Shown here piece after piece: positions 1-11,594 of a DNA stretch of 64,000 nucleotides. Each line of letters begins with the position of its first letter. The stretch's first letter is position 1. This DNA is from Macrothele yani (Eukaryota > Arthropoda > Arachnida > Araneae > Macrothelidae), in contig CM077010.1 of the NCBI GenBank assembly GCA_039090855.1, positions 48,564,905 to 48,628,904 of the forward strand, given 5' to 3'. The translations under genes and the position numbers were made by a program. The notes under the pieces were generated by a model. That model did no database searches. It was not told where the DNA came from and saw only the letters and a program-made list of their open reading frames with translations.

Positions 1-1087
1 TCACTAGTTGCTGTCCTGGATAAAAGGAGCTATTTATCAGATTTGCAAAAAGGGATGATTACCGGCTTTTGGGCCAAGGGTGGCAGTACTTCTGAAATAG
101 CACAGTTTGTGAACTGCTCGAGTGCTGCTGTGGTTACAGTGTATCGTGATTGGAGAAATGGCACCATTGTGAATAAGTGATGTGGAAACTGCGGAGCACC
201 ACCTGCCATTGATGTGAGAGGTGAACATCGGTTTTGAATGTGCGTGTGGGCCGATCAACACGCTACAGTAGAGCAACTCACAGGCTGAATGAACCAGGGA
301 GCTACCAGAAGTGTGTCTAAAATGACAGTTCAGCAAACCCAGCTGCGTATGGGGCTCCGATGCAGACAGATGGTCACTGCACCTATGCTAATGAAGGTGC
401 ATCGGCAGAAAAGGCTTACATTTGCATGGCAGTATCAGAATTGGACCTCCAATGATTGGCAAAGGATTGCATTCTCCGATGAGTCACATTTTCTGCTTCA
501 TGGAATGGAAGGACGTTGGCGTATAAGGCGAAAAACATCGGAGAATAAACACTCTTCAACCATTGCTGGCAGAACACAAGCTGGTGGGGGCAGTGTTATG
601 GTCTGGCAAATGTTTTCGTGGCATTCTCTTGGTCCAATTATACCTGTAGAAGGCACTATGGACCGAATTCGTTATGAATCCATCCTTGCAGACCACGTAC
701 ACCCATACATGACGATTGTCTTCCCTGGGGCGGATGGGATCTTCCAGCACAACAATGCAATGTGCCACACAGCTAGAAATGTCCAAGAGTGGTCGGAAGA
801 GCACGATGAATACTTGAAAGTACTTCCCTGGGCCCTTAATTCCCCAGACTTAAACCCAGCTGAGAATCTGTGGGACCACCTTGATCATGTTGTTCGTTCT
901 ATGGATCCTCCACCATGCACTCTCTAGCACCTGTCAGATGCACTGCAGTTAGCATGGCTCTACGTACCTGTGAATACCTTCCAGCACCTTACTGAGTCAC
1001 TCCGAACCTGTCTAGCTGCTGTCCGCGATGCACACTGCGGTTATTCTGGATATTAGCTGGTGGTCACAATAATGTGGCTCAACCGTG
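1..1087 (+). pseudogene. Tc1-like DD34E transposase, left end cut by window edge, decayed
   Basis: The plus strand carries a Tc1 transposase in broken frames. Around 30-180 there is a paired-like helix-turn-helix region, ended by a stop at about 178. The longest open piece, 289-927, holds most of the DDE domain: SDESHF near 478-495 (first catalytic Asp), a QHNNAMCH stretch near 747-770 where the second catalytic Asp position reads Asn, and NPAENLWD near 855-880 (the Glu). The right terminal repeat ends at about 1087, just before a TA-like dinucleotide. The N-terminal stops and the Asp-to-Asn change make it an inactive copy. Its left terminal repeat is outside the window. The family assignment is firm. 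The exact right boundary is inferred from the usual Tc1 layout. Confidence 0.85.
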
Positions 1088-2197
1088 TATTTTTGTACCC
1101 ACCAGAAAATTAGTTCTTTTGCACTATTCCAACTCATTCCCTTTGTCAGAACAACACTAAATTTTCACAAGCAACATTGTTCAGTCTTTTGTGCATTCAT
1201 CAGATGCTGTGCCTTGGTTAAGGGTAGCTTTAAAAAATTATTCAGGGAGCAATCCAATCACATCACCTGTCTGATTGGATCCTTTTAAATTCATAATGGG
1301 AAGTGATCACAATCAATAGAACACCAGTCAAGCTTGCCTGCAGAGCAGTGTTCCTTGGCTTTCTCCAAATGTTGCACCAACCCAATATTGCGAACAAAGA
1401 GTGCAAAATCAATACGCGTTCCAATGGCTACAAAATTGATTTCCTGAAGTCATACTTCAAATTGCCAAAATCAAACCAACTCATTGGTACTTTCCTTTAA
1501 ATTTAGGTGTGTCTAACTTCTAAAGAGTTCCATAAATATGCATTTGTGTTCTGTCATTTCTGTTGATGTAGAACATTCGTTCAGCACACAAAATTTAAAA
1601 CTGGAGGGCCTAGGTGATCCTTATTAACCAATTATTTGGATACTGTAATGTGAATATGAATAGACTGCAACAGTGACCTCCTTTTTATAAAAGAATGTTG
1701 ATGTGGAGCAAAAAGAAATGTAGACATTAACACACTATTTTAAATAAAGTACTATGGTGCAGTTACTAGAAACAGAAGCACTCCTCCTCTTTTAATTTGT
1801 TTCAGTTTTGATAAAACACACTTGGAACCCCAACTATTTAATTGTTTTTAATAAATATAAAATAACCAAGTTATAAATTAAGTTCCAATTCTTAACGAAA
1901 GCAGTATTTTGGTAATTAATGAGCAGTCATAGCTTGATGCACATTACTCATGAATTAAATACCACTGGCTTTATCAGTTTAAATGTGGCAATAAAAATGG
2001 CTAGTGAGAAAAAAAAAATCCAAGGCAAGACCATATAAAATATAAACATAAAAATGTTATGGAGTATTTACACTGAGAGCTTACAGAACCTATCTTATGT
2101 TCTATAATTTGGAAACCTTTTCTAAATAACTTTTCATTACTTTCTAATAACACAATTCAATAATTAGGAAAATAGTAAGTACACAAAACATGCTGTA
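1088..2197. other. AT-rich stretch without a recognised gene
   Basis: Only short open frames occur here, with no protein-family resemblance that I can see. A small imperfect hairpin sits near 1255-1285. This is probably intergenic or 3' flanking DNA of DENR, or intron if the last exon lies further left. Confidence 0.4.
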
Positions 2198-2336
2198 GTT
2201 CCTGATTTTGACATAACCGTGCATTTGTTGAGCAAAGTTCCTCATTTTGGCATAACTGCCTGTTTACTGAGAGCAATTTCTCATTTTAACATAATCTGCC
2301 TGTTTGTTGAAGGGCAGTTCCTCATCTCAATGGGGG
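2198..2336. repeat. 39-41 bp minisatellite, about 3.4 units
   Basis: Unit starts at 2198, 2237, 2276 and 2317 share the motif GTTCCTCATTTT...CATAA followed by CTGCCTGTTTG. The units have diverged by several substitutions each, so this is an old local tandem duplication. A 108-residue open frame crosses it, but it is only a by-product of the repeat. Confidence 0.75.
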
Positions 2337-2834
2337 AGGAGGCTACCTATTTTGTTGCTTGTGGGTGTGTTGTAACTACAGGGAAGGCAGTTCCTACTCA
2401 CAAAAAGGGAACAATATTTCTCAATGTTAAACTAAACGTTTATTTTGTTCAGCAATCTTTAGAAATATCACTGAAGCATTATCTTTTTTCCATTAAAAAG
2501 CAGCAATTCAATTTTAGGAAGACTTTTTTAACAGCACACAAATAAATTCACAAATAAAATTTTAATCAAACTCTTTCGCTTTTTTTTTCTGGCAAGATCG
2601 AATAATTAAGCTTTAAATTTTAATTCAATACTGATAACTATTCACATGCACCACCATGTTTTACAGCAATGCATTTTACACCTTTTGACCCAATGGCTCC
2701 CTATTAATTGAAGATTCCCTGAATGAATAAATATCTTAACTAGGAGTCACATACTGTACATTCAATGCCACTTCACACATGTACACCTGCACAGCATTCA
2801 GGAATATTTTTAGCACATGTGGCATTAAAAGAAA

Positions 2835-3095
2835 AGAAATCCTTCATCTTCACACTGAACTTCCTTTACCTCTTCCAGTCTATTGCATGATTTTTTGCCT
2901 CTACCATATTTTATGCTAGTCATGAACGGCTGATCTCTCGTCTTCACTCCATCTTGTTGTAGGCCTAGTTCTTGATCAGAAAGAGGACCAGTACCCCAGA
3001 ATTTAATACCTGTTTAGGCAATCTTTCATCTCCCATTTGGCACACATGTCCATACCATCTCAATACACTGGCACACCTGGGGAGCTTTGGGGCTT
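2835..3095 (-). pseudogene. LINE 3'-end (post-RT C-terminal) remnant
   Basis: On the minus strand, at about 3075-3000, a frame reads LRWYGHVCQMGDERLPKQVL. This is the typical 'RW.GHV.RM.D.R.PKQ' C-terminal signature of several non-LTR retrotransposons. Downstream fragments rich in Lys and Arg continue to about 2840 in broken frames. There is no RT core here, so this is a 5'-truncated or deleted copy. It is not obviously the same family as the LINE at 5330-6190, and the family is left open. Confidence 0.5.
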
Positions 3096-3149
3096 AAACT
3101 CCCAAAGTTAAGAATGACGTATGTCAACTCTTTTATCTATCTACTGTAT

Positions 3150-4345
3150 ATACCATATATCAGGGGTGATTGTGAGATGAAATAAAAAATCCTGAACTCT
3201 GACCTTAGCACTACATATATAAATAATGCATATTGTTTATATATTATACTGTATATATTTTCACGCGAACACTTGTTACCACTGTGACCAAAGCTGATGT
3301 TCAGCCGAAAAATCCAACTGAATTTTAATGTAAATTATGTAGTAAACCATAAGCCTGAAATTTTTCATTATTGAATTCATTCTATTGATGCGAAATGGCC
3401 TTTCTGACAATGTGAAATTTAACTTTGCACACACCCCCCCCCCCCGCTACAGTATATTAGAAATCTTTTGAAAGTTGCAGTTTTGAACTTTATATGTGAT
3501 ATTAGTGGTGCTGGAGATCTTGCAAAAATTGCATTTTTGAAGTAAAATTTTGCACTTCAGAACATTTAGGCAAACTATGGAGATTTTCATTTAATCTTCC
3601 TTCCCTCTAAGTTCTTTTGGGATTTTTACAGACATCTCTGGCTTCTTGATTTTAGTCAAGGCCTGTTCTCAATGTATAGAATGATTAATAAAAGTTCTGT
3701 TTACTTCTGAAATAAAGTTTTCTTTCCTTCAGAAGTAAACAAAACTTTTGTTAATTCTTCTATACATTGAGAACAGGCCTTGACTAAAATCAAGAGGCCA
3801 GAAATGTCTGTAAAAGTCCAAAAGAACTCAGAGTGAAGAAGATTAAATAAAAATTTCTTCAACTGGAACTAGAACCAAACTATGGAGATCTTTTCAGCTC
3901 TGAATGCTTAAGTCCGACTACCATAACATCCTAAAGTGTTTTTTGTCAATTCTGCAATTAGCTCATTGGATTTATTGAATCTTGTGAAACATTATTTGTT
4001 ATAAATAGATATAGCTGCCAAAATGTTATTAAAGCAGTCTTCCTTTCAGCATGCACAAAATTGAATTAGGAAAGATACTTTTAATTACCATTTCATAGCA
4101 TTGTCAGAAATCATGATTGAGGATTCCCAAATTCCTGCACAAAACTTGAAAACCCAGATTTCTGGGTCTAGAGTATCAAGCTCAGTTCTTGTGTCTGCAT
4201 TAAAAATTCCATTTTGCTGTCATATCCACAAAATTTTCTCTACAAATTTTTTATACTATTCTGATGTCAGTGGCTTCAAACCTCCCACACAGCCCTTTCA
4301 CTTTGTTCCAAACTCTCAATGCCATAAAAGAGTTTAGGTCTAAAT
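3150..4345. mobile_element. Tigger/pogo-like non-autonomous repeat, copy A (interrupted)
   Basis: This stretch is collinear with 28465-29200 over most of its length. Shared landmarks include CTACATATATAAATAATGCA (3212 and 28524 areas), ATTTAGGCAAACTATGGAGA and AGGATTCCCAAATTCCT. Copy A lacks the outer left terminus seen in copy B and carries a 291-bp insertion at 3585-3875. No transposase frame is visible in either copy. The assignment to Tigger/pogo rests only on the terminal 'ATACTCGC' style of copy B. The short open frame at 4101-4337 is part of this repeat and not a gene. Confidence 0.65.
3585..3875. mobile_element. Palindromic (fold-back) insertion with 14-bp target duplication
   Basis: Two arms of about 120 bp, 3591-3711 and 3729-3846, are inverted copies of each other at roughly 90 percent identity, separated by about 17 bp. 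The whole body is bracketed by the direct repeat CAAACTATGGAGAT at 3571-3584 and 3876-3889. Copy B of the host repeat (about 28903-28916) has this 14-mer once and no insert. Copy B is therefore an empty site and the insertion is real. The TSD length fits target-primed (LINE-type) integration better than a TA- or 8-bp-type DNA transposon. Confidence 0.8.
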
Positions 4346-4349
4346 ACTA

Positions 4350-4985
4350 CATTGCAAACAGTAAGTTTGGTTCTCCTCTTTCTTGGGTGGAAATATTCTC
4401 ACACAGCTGATTTAATGTTCCACTGTTTAGCACCTTATCAAAAGTTTCAGTGTCATACAGTAGACAGCTGATGTCAGACCCATTTTCTTCAACATCAGAA
4501 ACTCAGTTACTTTCCCTGACCAGTTCATTCATATATATCACAAAAAAGGGAAGATAATCTATATTCCTGACTTACTCCAGAATCAATTTCAAACCACTTA
4601 GCAGTATTTCCTTTCATCCTGACTATTGAAAGACCCTTTGTGTACACACTTGCGATTGATTTCAATAGCTAGATTTAACATGTGTTAGTAGTAGTTCAGT
4701 AATTTTTTGCATACTGAACATATTTTCTTTAAGTGCTTGGCCAATAACCTTTTGAAAGCCAATGGACACCGCATACAAATCCTCATTTATCCCATAAAAC
4801 TTTTTAGAATGCTGTCTGAGTACTAATACATTATCCTGGCTTTCCCTACTCATAAGAAGCCACAGTGTCCTTCACTCAACTGATCTTCCACCACTTTTCT
4901 GTATCTGCTACTCAAAATGATTGAATAAACTTTGCAATGAACACCAATTAAAAGGAGATACCACAGCAGTTACAATGTTTTCTGT
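4350..4985 (-). pseudogene. Non-LTR reverse transcriptase remnant
   Basis: Read on the minus strand from 4985 down to 4350, fragments of a LINE RT palm are visible. One is 'AVSIGFQKV' (compare the usual 'L.LDFQKAFD'). Next comes 'SGVSQ' followed by 'SSLFF.IYMNEL', matching the 'SGVPQGSVLSPLLF.IY.NDL' motif B region. Further fragments are not assignable. Frames change at least twice and the catalytic YADD box is not recognisable. It lies just downstream, in the same orientation, of the LINE at 5330-6190 and may be an independent copy or a rearranged part of it. Confidence 0.5.
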
Positions 4986-5329
4986 TCCCTTTCATACTAT
5001 TGACACGACTGACTTTTGCAAATCCTTAGAAACAAATAACTTTGGGGTGATTCTCTGTATCCAAAGGGTACATCATTCACTATGATTAATTTCATTGTAA
5101 CCTGCAGTTTCACCACATGTTAAAGACAGAATAGCATCCCTTGCTTCATCATCATGACACCAACGGCCCTCCAATCCAACTCATTAACATCACTATCACC
5201 AACATTTGCCTGACCCACTATGCCCAGACTTTCATTCATCAGGTCATCAAAATATACATACATACATATCACTAAGCTGTTCTCAGATTCAGAGATTAGC
5301 TCCACAAAGAAAAGACAAACTACCAGATA

Positions 5330-6190
5330 ATTTTTTATCTGATTATTTACTTACTGTTGCCATATCAAACTCCTCCGCCTACAGCGATCTTGGCACACAA
5401 TCTGAGCTTCACTGACATCCATCACATGACACACACACAAGATCTTCTATACTTCATACTCACGATCTTTTTCTCATGCAGAAACTCCTGAATCTGATCC
5501 TCCCATGACTTCCTTGGCCTTCCTCTGCCTTTCCTTCCTGCCACTTGGGCTAAAAAGATTTTCTTAGTAAGCATCTCATCACTCATTCTTTCAACATGCC
5601 CAAACCACCAAAGCATATTAGTATCCACTTTGCTAACAACATTTTGCTTCACATTACACAACTCCAACACATCTTCATTCCTCACACGATCAGAACATGT
5701 CTTGCCACAAACCCTCTGTAAGTAACGCATTTCTCCAGCACACAGACGACTCGACGACTCCTAGGTTTCTTCTGTAGTACTCAGGTTTCACTGATACACA
5801 TCAGAGTAGGAACAATTACACTTTCATACACAGCCATGCGGGACTTCCTTGAGAACCCATCATTCCTGTGAAAACCTCCCAAGGCAGCTATGACTTTCAA
5901 TGAAGAATTCACTCTCCTACTAATTTCACCATCCAATATGTTCTCTCTGTCAAAGATGCTTCCTAAATACACAAACTCATTCACCTGGTCAATCACGGTG
6001 GCATGTAGACTTATGCTACATTCGGTACTACCAGTTCCCCGCTCAAAAACCATAACTTTGGTTTTTCCCTTATTTATACTCAGTTTGAATTTCATGCAAA
6101 ATTTGTACATCCAAGACAACATACTATGCAACTCACTTTTGTTCTCTGCCAACAGGATTCATTTGATAAATCCTCTTCTGAAATAAGATG
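5330..6190 (-). pseudogene. LINE copy A, RT thumb and C-terminal region
   Basis: The minus strand encodes LAENKSELHSML, KLSINKGKTKVMVF and NEFVYLGSIFDRE between 6150 and 5950. These correspond to the segment after the RT active site and the 'KTKVM..' and 'FKYLGS.I' boxes of L2/CR1-type LINEs. Further on, 5730-5422 reads 'MLWWFGHVERMSDEML' and 'GRKGRGRPRKSWEDQI', the conserved C-terminal tail. The two blocks are in different frames with stops between them. A sister copy lies on the plus strand at 39480-40870 and shares KTKVMVFE..T. The RT active site is missing from copy A. A mariner (6205-7065) sits between this segment and the linker region at 7100-7620. Confidence 0.8.
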
Positions 6191-6204
6191 CCCATCTTTT
6201 TCAA

Positions 6205-7065
6205 AATTCAAGGTCTGATCAAATAGTATCCAACTTAGGGGCAGGAAAAACCCCTAAGTAACCTATTGTGCTGCTGTTTTATTTCCCTTCAAGTATGGGC
6301 CTTTTGATGCTATACACTTGTCCAGCAGTCTGTCAACTAATCATAACATTTTTGAAAATCACTTTTAGGGATTACCAATTAGTGCTGCACCACATCCTTC
6401 TTGATCTCCTTTGTGTCTTCAAATTTTCTCCCCCTTCAAAGACATTTTCAACTTTGGAACAGTCAGAAGTCACAAGGAGCCATATCTGGAAAGTGTGGGA
6501 CTTGCTTTACTTGTGGGATAATGTGTTTGGCCAAAAAGGCCTGAATAAGGTTTGGGGCAAGTGGGCGGGAGCATGGACATGATGCAGCTGCCAGTTCCCT
6601 TGCAGTCACAGTGCAGATCTCTCACACTGCATCTTGCAGGTGATGAAGAACTACCTAGTATTACTCCTTGTTTACATTTTACCCTTCTGGAGCATATTCA
6701 TGATTAAACATGGCTTTATGGTAAAAACAAAACAACAACAAAAAAAAAAAAACAGTCAACATGTCTTTGACTTTGCAGTGGACCTCCCCCCCCCCTTTTT
6801 TTTGGCCTTGGAGGACCCTGGACTCTTCTGCTGGGACAATTGGGATAATTCAAACTGTTTCTGCTGATGTGTGGCCTAGTTTGTGGCAAAATTTGATGCA
6901 AGTTCTTAGCTCAACTCGCTCAGTCATTGCGGCACAAGACAAGAATGTGGCGGGTACAGAGTTTACAATGCCAAACCTTCACTGTCAGGCACCAAATGAG
7001 CCAGCTAACAGCATGACAAAAATTCAGTCATGTGCACCAAAGTTCAAGGTCATGCACCAATGAGT
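6205..7065 (-). pseudogene. Mariner transposase, internally deleted
   Basis: Minus strand. The N-terminal part (about 6940-6840) reads RTCIKFCHKLGHTSAETV, the start of a mariner-type helix-turn-helix. It is followed almost at once by a 'PPRPKKR' block, which in complete mariners lies after the first catalytic Asp. Most of the HTH2 region and the first Asp are therefore deleted. Downstream pieces match the 'MLTVFF', 'HHDNAPAH'-equivalent, 'FLAKHIIPQV', 'DMAPCDF' (third Asp) and 'KMSLKG' landmarks, in at least three frames. A terminal-repeat-like sequence AAGGTCTGATCAAATAGTAT begins at about 6208. A matching 5' terminal repeat near 7065 was not found. It appears inserted within LINE copy A. Confidence 0.75.
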
Positions 7066-7099
7066 CTCCCTGCAGTGCTCTGTATCATTTAGGAGAAAC

Positions 7100-7620
7100 A
7101 AAATGTGGTCCGACACTTTTCACTCAGATCTCGCATAATCCCTGGATAACAGACTTCATCCTTTCTAATACATTTAATAAGACAAACACTTTCAGAGCAA
7201 CTTAGGACATCTCTTAAAAATTCCCCCTATCTACAGATATCTTTTTTCTTGCATTCTTAACACATAGTTTTACCTTTTGACAAACAATTTTATAATTGCC
7301 CATGTTAGCATGTGGCAAACAGCTTAAATACATACCCAAAACTTTTTCCCTTTTCTTTGACAGCTTTACTTACTTCTACTGTTCACCAAGGGCTCGTGAC
7401 TTCCCTATCCTTACATACTGCAGTATCACATGCTTCCCTTGCAGCCTCAATATTCCATCTTTTATTCCCAATCCACTTACCTGTAACAGTTCCAGACACC
7501 AGGGCTTTGATTTTGCTAAAAATTTCAGTAACATGCCTTTAGAAATCCAGCCTCCCTTCTACATTTTTCAGTCTACCACCCCTGATATATCTTAATGCCT
7601 CTGTTGGCTTCTTAACCATT
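7100..7620 (-). pseudogene. LINE linker region between endonuclease and RT, remnant
   Basis: Broken minus-strand frames include 'WISKGMLLKF', 'VSKAVKEKGKSFGYVFK' and 'KCKK'-like basic stretches. These resemble the 'WWNEEV..A...K..A...W' and '..YK.AK..VK..V..AK' linker that precedes the RT in L2/CR1-like LINEs. Orientation and position suggest it is the 5' part of LINE copy A, now split by the mariner. The RT fingers and palm that should follow are absent. This is a moderate-confidence pattern call without an alignment. Confidence 0.45.
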
Positions 7621-8706
7621 GTAAAACTGACTTAAAAAGTGGACTGTATATGGGGAAAAAAAAAAAAAGAAAAAAAAAAAAGACTAATTTTAAGACCACT
7701 GAAAACTAATATCCTTATTACATTTCTTACAGACCACTCAGCTGCAGCAAAACTGATTACATTTTTCCTACTTTCAGTCTCTTCTCACTGTGTTTCATAG
7801 GTTAGAGGTTAAATAGTTCGTTGCCTAAACATGAATTAATTGAATTAATGAGCTTTTTCCCCCATTCATATTTGGCACATGGTTCCCTCTAAAATTTCTC
7901 ATTATATTTTTGATGAATTTTTAAATATAAGGTAAAAATAAAATAAAAATTAATCACTTGCATCTTTTTTAAATTTTTGCCTTATATCTTCCAAATTCCC
8001 ATTGTCATTTCCAACTCTTCCAATGAAATTCCCAAGAATGACAACCTTTTCTTTTTGTGATTTTAAATACTATATCTAAACTTAAAAAAAAAAAAAAAAA
8101 AAAAAATCTGCTTCTCTAGAACTAGAACCTTCTACAGATCCACGGCCAGCCGCAACTTCCTGGTCTATACTATTTAATTTGAAAAGTACCCATATGATGA
8201 ATTCCTGTGAAGGTTCTCACCTAGAAATTACACAGGAGTACATTTAATTGTATCATCAGGAGGGCAGTTCCACATCAGCTTGTGCTTGGACCTTTTTTCC
8301 TCACACCAGAATATGTCATGCCACCAAGAGCCCATTCCATATGACACGAATCTCTTATTTTGCCTGCCATATTTAGGCTGATTTTTTTTTGCCAAATTTC
8401 CTGGGTAATTCTCTTTCTTTCCCATCCTTTTTCAATCATATCTTGATGTAACCTATCCTGATCTCCTAACACATACATACATGGCAATGGGGAGATTTTC
8501 CTGCAAGACGATCTGATATTTTAGAAATGTTTTTTCGTAAGTACAGAATGCATGATGGGGGGGGGGGGGTGCCACCATCCATTTACTGACACACATGAAT
8601 GACTGACTGATTATGATGGAATTTCACTTGGTTTCCCAGTGATACTGTTGCAGACACTGTAACTCAGACTTGGGTCTGCTCAGTGCTAAGTTGCTTGGTC
8701 TAAGTA
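7621..8706. other. Unassigned stretch with long poly-A tracts
   Basis: It contains A-rich tracts at 7658-7680 and about 8083-8105, and an 11-bp G run near 8561-8571. Minus-strand frames at 8228-8487 are Lys-rich and could be another LINE tail, but no motif is firm enough to name. Confidence 0.35.
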
Positions 8707-8707
8707 T

Positions 8708-9892
8708 AAGGGGAATTTGGAAAGTAATGCTCCTGTGCAGGTATCTCGCAGAAGAGGGGTGACCTTGAGGCAGAAGCTTTCTCAAACTTGTTTGTTATTC
8801 CCTGAGCTTTAATTTGCAATGTGGTATGTCTTGGTTAACATAATGGTTTATGCTGCATTTAGGTCATAATAGATGGCATGTTTTCAACTTTGAGCAGGAA
8901 CAGTAAGCAGTTATAAGTTTCTGACACATGAAAATGAAACTCACATTAGAATTGACCAGCAATTATTGGCTTTTCATGGTGAAGATAAGAAAATCAAGCA
9001 ATAATGACAGTAATTTGGACCTGAATGATCAGCTGCACTCTGGATTTGAACAGGCAAGAAGTCAAGAAATTTTTATTTAAGAAAATTGACAAATTACAGA
9101 GGCACAGTAGTAAAGTTAAACATTGTTTAGCTAGAGTCAAGTACGACTGTTAAAGAACTGAGTTACAAGAAAGTGTGTGCATGATGGGTGCTCCATCATG
9201 TCAACTTATGCTCATTATGAAGAAAGTAACACTAGAAGCATGTCAACGATTCATTTCATTATGAAAGCAAAAGTTATCATTTTTTGCAAAGCATTGTCAC
9301 AGGTAATGTGCAACAAGTAATTTGAGTATCATCACAAAAAAAAAAAAAAAAAAAAAACTCAACCTTTTTCTGGAAAATGCAGGCTTACCATTTTCTGGAA
9401 CTACAAAGGCATCATTCATCAACAGTACATACTCAAAGGTACAGAAACCAATTCCAAGGCTTATGTAATAACACCCTGAAGATGTCAAAAAAAAAAAAGT
9501 CAACTATAATACTAATACTAATAATTTGTGTTCTCCCAGAAAAAAAAAAACCCTATTCTTTTTCAATACAATAACATCAGACCCAACACCAATGCTTCCA
9601 CTTCAGCAGTACTACAGAGCATACGATTTTTTGAAGTTCAGCCTCACCCTTCCTAGAACCCAGAATTGGCTCCATCTGGTTGTTTGTAGTACTCAAGAAA
9701 TGTCTCAAAGGAATTTACTTCACATGTGATGAAGTTCATGCTGCTATGAGAACAGCCTGAGGAGTTCTACAGAGACAGGTTAAAAAAACTTGTTCTGAGT
9801 TACGTTTTGCTTCTTGTTTTATTTTGATATTTTCTCTGGGAGTAAAGATACAAACATGGAGGAATTACTTTCCAAACACCCTATGTATCCCT
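8708..9892. mobile_element. Decayed mariner-like element with imperfect TIRs
   Basis: The left end (AGGGGAATTTGGAAAGTAAT...) and the reverse complement of the right end (AGGGTGTTTGGAAAGTAATT...) match over about 20 bp, and a TA is present near the left edge. The length of about 1.2 kb suits a mariner. Inside, only short transposase-like scraps survive in several frames, with an A-rich tract at about 9335-9357. The element assignment comes from the termini and size, not from a protein match. Confidence 0.5.
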
Positions 9893-10579
9893 TAGACCAG
9901 TTGTTCACCTGGTTTGGTGGCCCTGCCTTCAGTCTCTATGCACATTACAGAGAGCTTCCATAATGCACCACAAGTGGAGTAGCACGCTGGGTGATAAGGC
10001 CTGGCCAGTTTCTTCCCTGAAGTTCAGAACATGGATCTTCTTCCAGTTTGAGCATCTATTATACTATGTTCTTGAAAAATTATAATTTCTTTAGTATGTG
10101 TAAGGTATGGTTTGATGTTCCAATGCCTATACTGTATATGGCTCATTAATCCATAAGCCAAGTAGTCCTAGCTACTTATCTAGATAATTACAATTGCAGA
10201 TTTATCATTGACATGAAAACCCTCTTTTAACTGTTTCTGCAATATATGACTTATAGTGGCCATATATTAAAAGAGTGAATCCACAGTAAAAACACGCTGC
10301 CACACATCTTACAGAACAGAGGCACATTGCTTTTTTACATCAGAATAAATTAATGAAAGAAACAATGAGAAACACAAAATATTGTTTTCCACTGCAATGT
10401 CTCAATAAAACTCTTGTAATCCACTAAATCACAGTAAGAGAAGGGTACTTTTTTAAACATGAAAAACAAATTTCATATTATGAAAAAATAACTGTTTATC
10501 CACATGGGATTTTTCATTACATTTCTTTTCATGGTAGTTCTTAAGATATACTGAGTTAGAAGAATATAGGACTGCTAAC
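9893..10579. other. Non-coding stretch downstream of the DENR exon
   Basis: It starts at the donor-like GTTAGC after codon GAG (minus strand). If the donor is used, this is intron. If it is read through, the frame runs only to a TAA at about 10556 and this would be 3' UTR. No convincing AATAAA on the minus strand lies close by, which favours splicing to an unrecognised last exon. Confidence 0.4.
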
Positions 10580-10719
10580 CTCAGGCCACTGTTCTGTGAT
10601 AATATCAGTAAGGTCCTCTTTAACATCGCCTTGAATAACTATTTCATCATCTCCAGTTACAGATGATCCACAGGAAAATTTATGTGAGAAGAATTTTGAC
10701 GCATCTTTGAGATCTATGT
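10580..10719 (-). CDS. DENR: DENR exon: SUI1 domain C-terminal half
   Basis: A 140-nt exon read on the minus strand. It has an acceptor TTATTTTTTAG before 10719 and a possible donor GTTAGC after 10580. It begins in phase with the previous exon's final G and encodes [20 protein letters not shown] followed by [11 protein letters not shown] and ITEQWPE. These are the conserved SUI1-fold residues of DENR: the KFSCG.SVTG.DEI.IQGD core and the WPE that precedes the acidic C-terminus. DENR pairs with MCTS1 on the 40S subunit and promotes post-termination recycling and reinitiation after upstream ORFs. If not spliced, translation would add only VSSPIFF and stop, unlike the usual acidic tail. The true last exon was not found. 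Confidence 0.93.
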
Positions 10720-11003
10720 CTAAAAAATAAGTAATACAAAAATTAAAAAAACAACAACTAAATATATAAAATTTGTACAAGTACATAATGTATATAAGAA
10801 ATTTCTTGGCAGAATAGCACTTGACTATTGCAAGACAAGTTTTAGATCCAGTGCTGAAAAAAAATATGAGTCATAGCCGGGCTTGAAAAATTTCATGCAG
10901 TTCACCAGTCAGGCAAATATTTCACTTGCCAGCTGAAAATCGACAACCCTGCAGGTTTGTCAATTTTGTTTCATGTTTTAAAGTTTGATTCGTTATTTTA
11001 TTT

Positions 11004-11004
<1 letters not shown>

Positions 11005-11096
<92 letters not shown>
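11005..11096. repeat. (GA)n microsatellite, about 46 units
   Basis: A pure AG/GA dinucleotide tract of 92 bp in the DENR intron. It produces an artefactual Ser-Leu repeat open frame on the minus strand. Confidence 0.98.
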
Positions 11097-11100
<4 letters not shown>

Positions 11101-11545
11101 CACATCTTATTAGAATCACACTTTTAATTAGATGGTTTAATACAATACTACTTCTTATGTTTGAAAGTGCTGGAATGTTTACAGAGTAGTATAAAAAGTG
11201 CAAAGAAGTCTTTTTTGAAAAACTTTGATATAAGTCTTGCACTTGGAAGATGTGACTAAGTGTGTAAGTAATGATGAATCATGGCTGTTTAACATCTCAA
11301 AACCACAATTTCAAGAAATTAAAACAAACAAACACCACCATCATCATTTTGATTTTTCTGATAGATTCTTTGAGTATCCTGTCTGAAATTTCTAGATCTT
11401 TTCAGGATGATGAATTTCCAATCATTTTACATTTATGAAATAATAAAAAGCTGTGCATTCTAAAACTGGAAAATCTGAAAATTAATGCAGGATTTTGCAA
11501 GTGTCAGCTTTTGAAATAGCTAGAGGCTGGTAATGCAAATGAATG

Positions 11546-11548
<3 letters not shown>

Positions 11549-11592
<44 letters not shown>
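11549..11592. repeat. (GA)n microsatellite, second tract
   Basis: About 44 bp of GAGA following GAATGAATGA and running into a G-rich end. It lies in the same intron as the longer GA tract. Confidence 0.95.

Positions 11593-11594
<2 letters not shown>

Noticed and set aside
2545..2612. Second candidate for the DENR last exon (basic end, stop codon)
   Set aside because: Only weak resemblance in changing frames and no clear splice acceptor.
2835..2900. Candidate last exon of DENR (acidic residues, stop) on the minus strand
   Set aside because: No acceptor with a pyrimidine tract, and the residues do not match the DENR tail; it fits a LINE remnant better.
11003..11242. 79-codon minus-strand frame with long Ser-Leu repeat
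   Set aside because: Produced entirely by the (GA)n microsatellite.
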